Source of the DNA: Streptomyces malaysiensis subsp. samsunensis
GTDB lineage: Bacteria; Actinomycetota; Actinomycetes; Streptomycetales; Streptomycetaceae
Assembly (NCBI RefSeq): GCF_024519315.1
Contig: NZ_JANIIC010000024.1
Span: 62,001-126,000, forward strand
Direction: 5' to 3'
Length of the DNA: 64,000 bases
In this document: positions 8,007-15,004 of the stretch, piece by piece
Position numbering within the stretch: the first letter of the stretch is position 1
How the letters are laid out: the number at the start of each line of letters is the position of its first letter
Translations under genes and position numbers: made by a program
The notes under the pieces: generated by a model
Told to the model about the DNA's origin: nothing
What the model saw: the letters and a program-made list of their open reading frames with translations, nothing else
Database searches by the model: none

Positions 8007-9134
8007 CTACAGCAGCGGTATCAGGAAGCGCCGCAGCGCCTCCTCGTACCCCTTGGGGTCCGCGTTCCACATGGCCGCGTGCGGTGCCTGCCGGACCGTG
8101 TGAAGGGTCACCAGATCGCGTCGGCGGCCGACGAGTTCACGCGAGACGTGCCAGGGCGCGAGGGTGTCGTCGGGGCCGTGCGCGAGGAGCGTGGGCACGG
8201 ACAGCCGCTCCGGATCGGCCACTTCCGGCAGCCTGCTGTCGTGGAGTCCGGTGCGTCCCTCGGCGGCGCGCAGGGCGAGCGGAAGCAGCGGCGCGGGGAT
8301 GCCACGGGCCGCCGCCAGGGCGCGCAGGGTGGCCCGCCAGTCGAGCACCGGGGAGTCCAGGACGAGGCCGACGACGCGGTGCCGCAGCGCGGAGTTCGCG
8401 GCGGTGTGGAGGGCCATCGAGGCGCCGATGGACCAGCCGTGCAGCACGACTCCGGTCGCCCCGTAGGCCACCGCGTAGCGGACGGCGGCGTCCAGGTCGC
8501 GCCACTCGGTGTCGCCGAGATGGGATATGCCGTCCTCGGGGCGGGGGGCGCCGGGGTCCCCGCGGTAGGCGAGGTCGAGCACCGGCACCCGCAGCTGCCT
8601 CAGGAAGGGCATGACGACCATAGGGTGCTCACGGGTGGTGCCCAGGCCATGGGTGGTGATCACCCATGTGGAGCGTTCACCGGGGATGAACCAGGCGGGC
8701 AGCGGGCCGAGTTCGCCGGGCACGTGGACGTCGGTGTGGTCGATGCCGAGCGCGTCCCGCGGATCGCCGATGTGCACCTGCGGGGTCAGCCGCACCCGGG
8801 TGCCGGGGTTGAGGTCGCCGTATGTGACCCGCTCCAGGCGGCGGACGACGCAGTCGGCGGCGTGCGGGGCGTCCTCGACGACGGGGCCGACGACGGCGTG
8901 GCAGGAGCGGCCGGTGAGGCCGTAGGTGCCGGGGCGCAGCGAGGCGAGCGATCGGGTGAGGGTGATCTGGCCGGCGGCGGTCGCGTGGACGGTCAGCGGG
9001 GGCTCGTTCGGCAGCGGCCGGTGGGAGGCCGGTTTCAGCGCAGCGTCGGTGGCGCACCGTCCGGCCGCCACCGCGGCCACGCCGACACTCAGCAGGGTGG
9101 TGGCGGCCGCGACCGCCGTTGTACGCAGGCGCAT
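8007..9134 (-). CDS. Alpha/beta hydrolase with N-terminal signal or anchor
   Basis: A 375-residue serine hydrolase. Residues 1-27 form an uncleaved anchor or signal sequence (TTAVAAATTLLSVGVAAVAAG). The fold is marked by the nucleophile elbow HGWSIGAS (G-W-S-I-G), a likely acid at HGPDDTLAP and a likely catalytic His in QAPHAAMW near the end, in the usual order. The oxyanion region TTHGLGTTREHPM precedes the elbow. This resembles exported esterases or BAAT/prolyl-oligopeptidase-like hydrolases, but the substrate cannot be inferred. The enzyme would act outside or at the membrane. It stands alone between a HEAT-like gene and an aldolase on the same strand. Confidence 0.85.
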   Translation of the reverse strand: MRLRTTAVAAATTLLSVGVAAVAAGRCATDAALKPASHRPLPNEPPLTVHATAAGQITLTRSLASLRPGTYGLTGRSCHAVVGPVVEDAPHAADCVVRRLERVTYGDLNPGTRVRLTPQVHIGDPRDALGIDHTDVHVPGELGPLPAWFIPGERSTWVITTHGLGTTREHPMVVMPFLRQLRVPVLDLAYRGDPGAPRPEDGISHLGDTEWRDLDAAVRYAVAYGATGVVLHGWSIGASMALHTAANSALRHRVVGLVLDSPVLDWRATLRALAAARGIPAPLLPLALRAAEGRTGLHDSRLPEVADPERLSVPTLLAHGPDDTLAPWHVSRELVGRRRDLVTLHTVRQAPHAAMWNADPKGYEEALRRFLIPLL

Positions 9135-9224
9135 CCCTCCCAGTGTGGGCGGGGAGGCAGCCCCCGGCCAGCGGGCGTACCCGGCCGGGTGACCGCCCGG
9201 CCGGGGCCCGCGCGCCGGGCGGGC

Positions 9225-9911
9225 TCAGCCCGGCTGGCCGTAGCCGCTCAGCTTCTCCGCGGCGCGCCGCATCTCGTCCGGCGGGATCAGGGACGGTGTG
9301 CGGCCGGGGGCGGAGGCCGCGGTGAGCCAGACCCGGCACATCCATTCGAGCTGGGCGGTGCGGTCGTACGCCTGGTCCAGGGTGGCGCCGTGGACGATGG
9401 TGCCGTGGTTGCGCAGCAGGCAGCCGCTGCGGTCGCGGAGCGCCTCGAGCATGGCGTCGGCCAGTTCGTCCGATCCGTAGAGCGCGTAGGCCGCGACGCG
9501 GACCGGTCCGCCGAGGGCGGCGGTCATGTAGTGGATCGCGGGGAGCTCGTCGACGAGGGTGGAGACGGCCGTGGCGTGCACGGCGTGGGTGTGGACCACC
9601 GCCTCGGCGTCGGTCTCCCGGTAGATCGCGAGGTGCATGGGCAGCTCGCTGGTGGGCTTGAGCGCGCCGAGGACCTGCTGTCCGTCGAGGTCGACGGCGA
9701 CGGCGTCCCGTGAGCCGAGCCGGTCGTAGGGGACGCCGCTCGGGGTCACCAGGACGGTGTCCCCGACCCGGGCCGAGACATTGCCCGAGGTGCCGACGAC
9801 GAGGCCGTCGGCGGTGGTTCTGCGGGCCGTTCTCACCACCTGCGTCCATGCCTGGCGCAGGGGGTGGGTCAGCCGCGGCTGCGGCTGCCGCGGGGATCGC
9901 GACTGGGTCAC
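9225..9911 (-). CDS. Class II aldolase/adducin family protein
   Basis: A 228-residue zinc-dependent aldolase-like enzyme, of the length of L-fuculose-phosphate aldolase or methylthioribulose-phosphate dehydratase. It shows TSGNVSAR near the N-terminus, a Glu and two His ligands in SELPMHLAIY and VVHTHAVHA, and a third His in LRNHGTIVHG. All metal ligands expected for the family are present. GTG 9911 follows a GAGGGC ribosome site. The gene stands alone, so sugar phosphate lyase versus dehydratase cannot be decided. It is divergent from the phosphate transporter gene. Confidence 0.85.
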   Translation of the reverse strand: MTQSRSPRQPQPRLTHPLRQAWTQVVRTARRTTADGLVVGTSGNVSARVGDTVLVTPSGVPYDRLGSRDAVAVDLDGQQVLGALKPTSELPMHLAIYRETDAEAVVHTHAVHATAVSTLVDELPAIHYMTAALGGPVRVAAYALYGSDELADAMLEALRDRSGCLLRNHGTIVHGATLDQAYDRTAQLEWMCRVWLTAASAPGRTPSLIPPDEMRRAAEKLSGYGQPG

Positions 9912-10258
9912 CTGCCCTCACCTCCGGGGCGATCCTGCCAGGCGGCCCGTGGCCGCGCCGCGGCGGGACCGGAACGGGCGCGGCACGACCTACGGCCGCG
10001 CCTCGTGGACAGCCGGCCGGGGCGGGTGAACGAAGGTGAACGCCGGGCGTTCGCGGGGCCGGTTCCGGGGGTCTCCTTCTGAGGTCCTCGCTGGCGGCTC
10101 AACTCCCGTATGACATGGGAGCGTAGGCTGGAATTCACGGTGTCTTGGCCATTCCGCAACCACGTCACCCTGATGCCCTGCTCAGTTCACCTCCTGTTCA
10201 CCCTGTTTCCTTACGTTCACCGTGCCACTAACGACCTTCGAACTGATTGACCGGGTGT
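9912..10258. promoter_or_regulatory. Divergent promoter region with a PHO box
   Basis: About 350 bases between the aldolase and the phosphate transporter. Two adjacent 11-nt direct-repeat units beginning GTTCACC lie at 10185-10195 and 10196-10206, and a third GTTCACC unit at 10215-10225. This is the organisation of Streptomyces PHO boxes bound by the phosphate-starvation regulator PhoP, and pitH2 is a known PhoP target in S. coelicolor. The rest shows no gene. Confidence 0.8.
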
Positions 10259-11539
10259 ATGGAACACATCACGCTTCTCATCGGGATCGTGATCGTCACG
10301 GCCTTGGTGTTCGACTTCACGAACGGCTTCCACGACACGGCCAACGCCATGGCCACCACCATCTCCACGGGAGCACTCGGTCCCAGGGTTGCGGTGGCGA
10401 TGTCAGCGGTACTCAACCTCGTCGGCGCGTTCCTGTCCGTCGAGGTGGCCAAGACCATCTCCGGCGGGATCATCGACGAGGGCGCCGGTATCCGACCAGA
10501 AGTGATCTTCGCGGGGCTGGTCGGCGCGATCCTGTGGAATCTGGTGACCTGGCTCGCCGGACTCCCCTCAAGCTCCTCCCACGCCCTGTTCGGCGGCCTG
10601 ATCGGCGCCACCCTGGTCTCCGTCGGCCTGGACGGGGTCAACGGCGACGCGATCGTCATGAAGGTCCTGATCCCCGCCGTCGCCGCGCCGATCGTGGCCG
10701 GCATCGCCACCATGGTCGCCACCCGGCTCACCTACCGGCTCGGCAGCGGCCGCTCCCCGGAGGACACCGCGAAGGGCTACCGCGCGGGGCAGATCGCCTC
10801 GGCGGCCCTGGTCTCCCTCGCCCACGGCACCAACGACGCCCAGAAGACGATGGGCGTGATCACCCTGGCGCTGGTCACCGGGAACGTGGTGGCGCCCGAC
10901 TCCGACCCGCCGCTGTGGGTCATCGTCTCGGCGGGCCTGGCCATCGCGCTCGGCACCTACCTGGGCGGCTGGCGGATCATCCGCACCATGGGCAAGGGCA
11001 TCACCGACATCCAGCCGCCGCAGGGCTTCGCCGCCCAGACCGGCGCCGCGACCGTCATCCTCGCCTCCTCCCACATCGGCTTCGCGCTGTCCACCACCCA
11101 GGTCTGCTCCGGCGCCGTCATGGGCGCGGGTGTCGGCCGTAAGGGCGCGGTGGTGCGCTGGTCGACCGCGGGCCGCATGGTGGTCGCCTGGGTGCTGACC
11201 CTGCCCGCCGCGGGCCTGGTGGCGGGCGGCGCCGCGCTGCTGGCCGACCAGGGGAACGCGGGAGTCGCGGCGGTGGCCGTGCTCGCGATCCTGGCCTGCG
11301 GGGCGATCTGGGCGCTGTCGCGCCGCAAGCCCGTGGACCACACCAACGTCAACGAGGTCGCCGCCCAGGAGCCGGTGGGCGCCGTCACGGCCGCCCTGCG
11401 GTCCGTGGCCCCGCCGCCCGCGGGTACGGCGGCCTCCGCCCCCGAGGGCGCCGTGGAGGCCGCCGCCGCGAGCGGCACCCCCGAGAGCACACCCGAGCAG
11501 ACCCCCACCCCCGCCGCCGCGAGCAGCACCACCCGCTAA
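10259..11539 (+). CDS. pitH2: Low-affinity inorganic phosphate transporter, PiT family
   Basis: A 426-residue integral membrane protein that would carry phosphate, or metal-phosphate, into the cell using the proton or cation gradient. The duplicated PiT signature is present: FDFTNGFHDTANAMATTIS near the N-terminus and AHGTNDAQKTMGVI in the second half, with SSSHALFGGLIG and SSHIGFALSTTQ after each. Around ten hydrophobic helices are visible, then a cytoplasmic Ala/Pro/Glu/Thr-rich tail of about 65 residues. ATG 10259 is taken as the start over an in-frame TTG 12 nt earlier. A PHO box lies about 35-75 nt upstream. A small membrane protein follows 12 nt downstream. The name rests on synteny and the PHO box. 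Confidence 0.9.
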   Translation: MEHITLLIGIVIVTALVFDFTNGFHDTANAMATTISTGALGPRVAVAMSAVLNLVGAFLSVEVAKTISGGIIDEGAGIRPEVIFAGLVGAILWNLVTWLAGLPSSSSHALFGGLIGATLVSVGLDGVNGDAIVMKVLIPAVAAPIVAGIATMVATRLTYRLGSGRSPEDTAKGYRAGQIASAALVSLAHGTNDAQKTMGVITLALVTGNVVAPDSDPPLWVIVSAGLAIALGTYLGGWRIIRTMGKGITDIQPPQGFAAQTGAATVILASSHIGFALSTTQVCSGAVMGAGVGRKGAVVRWSTAGRMVVAWVLTLPAAGLVAGGAALLADQGNAGVAAVAVLAILACGAIWALSRRKPVDHTNVNEVAAQEPVGAVTAALRSVAPPPAGTAASAPEGAVEAAAASGTPESTPEQTPTPAAASSTTR

Positions 11540-11551
11540 GGAGCCAGGAAC

Positions 11552-11803
11552 ATGAACATCGACTGGGCGGCACTCGGCCAGGTCTTCGGCGTCAGCCTCA
11601 CGGTGACGGTCGGCATGGTGGGCGTCTTCACCCTGGGCATCGTCGGCACGTCCCGTAAGGCGGCGCCGGAGCAGGGCGGCACGGCCGCCGTGCCCTCCGG
11701 TGCGGTCGGCGGCGGGTCCGCGCTCGCGCGCACCGGCGCGTACGCCTGTTTCGCGGTGTGCGCCGCGGTCGTGGCGTACGGCATCTATCTGATCGTCGCC
11801 TGA
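11552..11803 (+). CDS. Small membrane protein following the Pit transporter
   Basis: An 83-residue protein with two hydrophobic helices (about residues 7-31 and 62-82) joined by a soluble Gly/Ala-rich loop. It starts 12 nt after pitH2, behind AAGGAGC, so the two are surely co-transcribed. Family unrecognised; a small partner of the same kind sits beside pitH2 in other streptomycetes as far as I recall. It may assist the transporter. Confidence 0.8.
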   Translation: MNIDWAALGQVFGVSLTVTVGMVGVFTLGIVGTSRKAAPEQGGTAAVPSGAVGGGSALARTGAYACFAVCAAVVAYGIYLIVA

Positions 11804-11829
11804 GGACCCCAGGATCCCCATCGCCCCAC

Positions 11830-11876
11830 CGGCCGCCGGATGGCGGCGCTGACCAGCGCCGACCGTCCGGCGGCCG
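11830..11876 (+). terminator. Terminator of the pit operon
   Basis: Eleven-bp perfect inverted repeat, CGGCCGCCGGA at 11830-11840 with its complement at 11866-11876, enclosing a second inner hairpin (GGCGCT/AGCGCC) and followed by TTCT. It separates the phosphate operon from the cobalamin riboswitch. Confidence 0.7.
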
Positions 11877-11980
11877 TTCTGTAAGCGGACGTCGCCTGTG
11901 GGGCTCGGCACACTTGGGCGTCATGGGTCATATGCGAGTTGACGGCCATTCGCGGCCCATGGTGGACTTCCCGAGCCAAA

Positions 11981-12153
11981 CGGCGGCAGGAGAGGAAGCC
12001 GGTGAGAATCCGGCGCGGTCCCGCCACTGTCACCGGGGAGCGACCTCCCATCGCCTGTATGGGGTCACGGCTCGTCCGTACGGTTCGTCGCGTACGCGGG
12101 GCTGGAAGACCGGGAGGGCCGCGGATCCGGGAGCCAGGAGACTCTCACCGCCG
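11981..12153 (+). ncRNA. Cobalamin riboswitch
   Basis: The conserved core GAAGCCGGTGAGAATCCGGC starts at about 11996 and runs on into CGCGGTCCCGCCACTGT. The B12-box motif GCCAGGAGACTC lies near 12132. A closing P1 stem is formed by CGGCGG at 11981-11986 and CCGCCG at 12148-12153. Downstream, CAGGG (12166-12170) can pair with CCCTG (12177-12181) just before a GAGG sequence at 12184, a possible expression platform controlling translation. Adenosylcobalamin binding would shut off the B12 biosynthesis genes that follow. The riboswitch lies 46 nt before a 36-codon ORF and about 160 nt before cobD. Confidence 0.93.
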
Positions 12154-12198
12154 GTCACGTCGAACCAGGGCGAGGACCCTGAGTGAGGACATACCGCC

Positions 12199-12309
12199 AT
12201 GCCCGGCACCGCCACGCCGCCAGCCTCCTCTGCCCGCTCCGGCTCCTCCCGCGCCCCTGTCGGCACCCCTGTTCGCGTCACGCCGCGCCGAGGCGTGACG
12301 GCGGCCTGA
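12199..12309 (+). CDS. Small ORF between riboswitch and cobD
   Basis: A 36-codon frame from ATG 12199, preceded by GAGGAC, ending 3 nt before the cobD start. The product is Ser/Pro/Arg/Thr-rich with no recognisable domain. It would be the first frame exposed to the riboswitch and could couple its translation to cobD. It might also be the remnant of a lost gene such as a cobalt transporter subunit, which often follows such riboswitches. Coding status is uncertain. Confidence 0.35.
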   Translation: MPGTATPPASSARSGSSRAPVGTPVRVTPRRGVTAA

Positions 12310-12312
12310 GGG

Positions 12313-13296
12313 ATGCGTGCCGACCACGCCTCGTTCGCGTGCGGCGCGGTCCTCGGCTTCCTCGGCGATCTCGCGACGGGCGATCCGCGCCGCGGCCATC
12401 CGGTGGCCGCGTTCGGGCGCGCCGCCGCGGCCGCCGAGCGCCGGCTGTGGCGTGACCACCGCGGCTACGGGGCCCTGCACACCGCGCTGTGCGCGGGCGG
12501 CGCGGCCGCCGGTGCCGCGCTGCTGACCCGCGCCGTACGGGCCCTCGGCGGGCGCCGTGGCGCGGAGGTCGCGCTGACCGCCACGGCCACCTGGGCCGTG
12601 CTCGGCGGTACGACGCTGGGCCGTGAGGCACGGGCCGTCGGCGACGCGCTGGCCGCCGGGGACCTCGAGGCCGCCCGGGAGCGGCTGCCGCATCTGTGCG
12701 GCCGCGATCCGCAGGCGCTGGACGGGCCGCGGATCGCCCGCGCGGTTGTCGAATCGGTCGCCGAGAACACCTCCGACGCCGTCGTGGGCGCCCTGGTGTG
12801 GGGCGCCGTGGGCGGGGTGCCGGGGCTCATCGGCTTCCGCGCCGTCAACACCCTGGACGCCATGGTGGGCCACAGGTCGCCGCGCTACCGGCGGTTCGGC
12901 TGGGCGGCGGCCCGTCTGGACGATGTGGCCGGATGGCCCGGTGCGCGCCTTACGGCGGCCCTGGCGACGCTCGCGGGCCCCGATCCGCGCGGTGCGTGGC
13001 GCGCCTGGCGGCACGACGGCCGGCGCCATCCGAGCCCCAACGCGGGCCCTGTGGAGGCGTCCTTCGCGGGCGCGCTCGGCGTACGGCTGGGCGGCACCCT
13101 CGCGTACGGCGGCCGGGTCGAGCACCGGCCGGTGCTCAACTCCGGCGGGCGGCCGGTGGCGGCGGCCGACATCGAGCGGGCGATACGGCTGTCGCGGCGC
13201 GTCGGCATCCTGGCGCTCGGGGTGTCCGTGGCGGCCCGGCCGGTCCTGAGGGCGTTGACGGGGCGGCCCCGGGCCGCTGGAAGGGGCGGTGGATGA
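12313..13296 (+). CDS. cobD: Adenosylcobinamide-phosphate synthase CobD/CbiB
   Basis: A 327-residue membrane enzyme that attaches the aminopropanol (phosphate) side chain to adenosylcobyric acid. Family hallmarks: GDPRRGHPVAAFGR near the N-terminus, VESVAENTSDAVVGAL, and FRAVNTLDAMVGH followed by RFGWAAARLDDVA. Several hydrophobic stretches match the multi-pass topology of CbiB. It is the first recognisable cobalamin gene after the riboswitch. Its stop overlaps the cobQ start as ATGA, so the two are translationally coupled. Confidence 0.95.
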   Translation: MRADHASFACGAVLGFLGDLATGDPRRGHPVAAFGRAAAAAERRLWRDHRGYGALHTALCAGGAAAGAALLTRAVRALGGRRGAEVALTATATWAVLGGTTLGREARAVGDALAAGDLEAARERLPHLCGRDPQALDGPRIARAVVESVAENTSDAVVGALVWGAVGGVPGLIGFRAVNTLDAMVGHRSPRYRRFGWAAARLDDVAGWPGARLTAALATLAGPDPRGAWRAWRHDGRRHPSPNAGPVEASFAGALGVRLGGTLAYGGRVEHRPVLNSGGRPVAAADIERAIRLSRRVGILALGVSVAARPVLRALTGRPRAAGRGGG

Positions 13297-14936
13297 GCGG
13301 GATACGCGGTAAGGGCGGCACGGACGGTTCGGGGTCGCTGGGCGGGGGGCTGCTCGTCGCGGGCACGACCTCCGACGCGGGCAAGAGCGTGGTGACGGCC
13401 GGGATCTGCCGGTGGCTCGCCCGTAAGGGCGTCAGCGTGGCGCCCTTCAAGGCGCAGAACATGTCGCTCAACTCCTTCGTCACCCGGGAGGGGGCGGAGA
13501 TCGGGCGGGCGCAGGCCATGCAGGCCGCCGCCGCGCGCGTGGAGCCGAGCGCGCTGATGAATCCGGTCCTGCTGAAGCCGGGCAGCGACCGCAGCAGTCA
13601 GGTGGTGCTGCTGGGCAAGCCAGTGGGCGAGCTGAGCGCGCGCGGGTACTTCGGGCGGCCGGGGACCCCGGCGCGGTCGGGGCCCGCCGTACGGCCGCCG
13701 TCGGGCGCGGTCTCCCCCGGTGAGGCGGCCAAGGGGCGTGAGGCGCTGCTGGGGACCGTCACGGAGTGCCTGGAGGAGCTGCGGCGCACCCATGACGCGG
13801 TGATCTGCGAGGGCGCGGGCAGCCCGGCCGAGATCAATCTGCGCCGTACCGACATCGTCAACATGGGGCTCGCGCGGGCCGCGGGGCTTCCGGTCGTGGT
13901 GGTCGGGGACATCGACCGCGGTGGCGTCTTCGCGTCCTTCTTCGGCACGACCGCCCTGCTGTCGGCGGCGGACCAGCGGCATGTGGCCGCCTATCTGGTG
14001 AACAAGTTCCGCGGCGATGTGAGCCTTCTGGAGCCAGGTCTGGAGATGCTGCGCGACCTCACCGGGCGCCCGACTGTCGGTGTGCTGCCGTTCGCCCACG
14101 GGCTGGGGATCGACGAGGAGGACGGGCTGCGGGTCTCGCTGCGCGGCACCCTGCGGGAGAGCGTCGTGGCGCCCCCTTACGGTGCGGACGTGCTGCGGAT
14201 CGCGGTGGCCGCCGTGCCGCTGATGTCCAACTTCACGGACGTGGACGCGCTGGCGGCCGAACCGGGCGTGGTCGTGCGGTTCGTGGACCGGCCCGAGGAG
14301 CTGGCCGACGCCGATCTGGTGGTGCTGCCGGGCACCCGGGGCACCGTAAGGGCGCTGGAGTGGCTGCGTGAGCGCGGGCTCGCCGGCGCGATCGCCCGGC
14401 GGGCCGCCGAGGGTCGCCCGGTGCTGGGCGTCTGCGGCGGTTTCCAGATGCTCGGGGAGCGCATCGAGGACGAGGTCGAGTCGAGGGCCGGGACGGTCGC
14501 CGGGCTCGGGCTGCTGCCGGTGCGGGTGCGGTTCGCGGCGGAGAAGACCCTGGCCCGGCCGGTGGGCGAGGCGCTCGGTGAGCGGGTGGAGGGCTACGAG
14601 ATCCACCACGGGGTCGCCGAGCCGCTCGACGGGGCCGAGGAGCCCTTCCTGGACGGCTGCCGGGTGGGTTCGGTGTGGGGCACCCACTGGCACGGCTCAC
14701 TGGAGAGCGACGGCTTCCGGCGGGCGTTCCTGCGGCGGGTGGCCGAGGCGGCGGGCCGGGCGTTCGTACCGGCGCCGGACACCCGCTTCGGCGAGCTGCG
14801 CGAGGAGCAGCTCGACCGCCTCGGCGACCTGATCGAGGAGCACGCCGACACGGACGCGCTGCTGCGGCTCATCGAGGGCGGCGTCCCGGAGGGGCTGCCG
14901 TTCGTCCCTCCGGGGGCACCAAGGGGGACGTCGTGA
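13293..14936 (+). CDS. cobQ: Cobyric acid synthase CobQ
   Basis: A 547-residue glutamine- and ATP-dependent amidase that converts adenosylcobyrinic acid diamide to cobyric acid by amidating four carboxyl groups. The N-terminal half is the P-loop synthetase domain (VAGTTSDAGKS, KAQNMSLNSFVT, EGAGSPAEINL). The C-terminal half is a class I glutamine amidotransferase domain with the nucleophile Cys in LGVCGGFQMLG and His in YEIHHGV and GTHWHG. It is longer than the usual 480-510 residues, partly because of a Pro/Ala/Gly-rich insert of about 30 residues after SARGYFG. The start ATG 13293 overlaps the cobD stop. Confidence 0.95.
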   Translation: MSGIRGKGGTDGSGSLGGGLLVAGTTSDAGKSVVTAGICRWLARKGVSVAPFKAQNMSLNSFVTREGAEIGRAQAMQAAAARVEPSALMNPVLLKPGSDRSSQVVLLGKPVGELSARGYFGRPGTPARSGPAVRPPSGAVSPGEAAKGREALLGTVTECLEELRRTHDAVICEGAGSPAEINLRRTDIVNMGLARAAGLPVVVVGDIDRGGVFASFFGTTALLSAADQRHVAAYLVNKFRGDVSLLEPGLEMLRDLTGRPTVGVLPFAHGLGIDEEDGLRVSLRGTLRESVVAPPYGADVLRIAVAAVPLMSNFTDVDALAAEPGVVVRFVDRPEELADADLVVLPGTRGTVRALEWLRERGLAGAIARRAAEGRPVLGVCGGFQMLGERIEDEVESRAGTVAGLGLLPVRVRFAAEKTLARPVGEALGERVEGYEIHHGVAEPLDGAEEPFLDGCRVGSVWGTHWHGSLESDGFRRAFLRRVAEAAGRAFVPAPDTRFGELREEQLDRLGDLIEEHADTDALLRLIEGGVPEGLPFVPPGAPRGTS

Positions 14937-15004
14937 TGAACGACGCCCCCGACACCGAGACCGGACAGCGACGCCAACGCACCCCAGGAGGTACCGCCGC
15001 GTGA
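14936..15004 (+). CDS. 22-codon ORF joining cobQ to the chelatase gene
   Basis: ATG 14936 shares one base with the cobQ stop (TGATG), and its own stop overlaps the GTG start of the next gene (GTGA). The product is a charged 22-residue peptide without similarity I recognise. The last codons contain CCAGGAGGTACC, the ribosome site for the chelatase gene. It may act only as a coupling leader. In other Streptomyces the large cobaltochelatase gene cobN stands at this spot, so it may also be a deletion scar. Confidence 0.4.
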   Translation: MNDAPDTETGQRRQRTPGGTAA

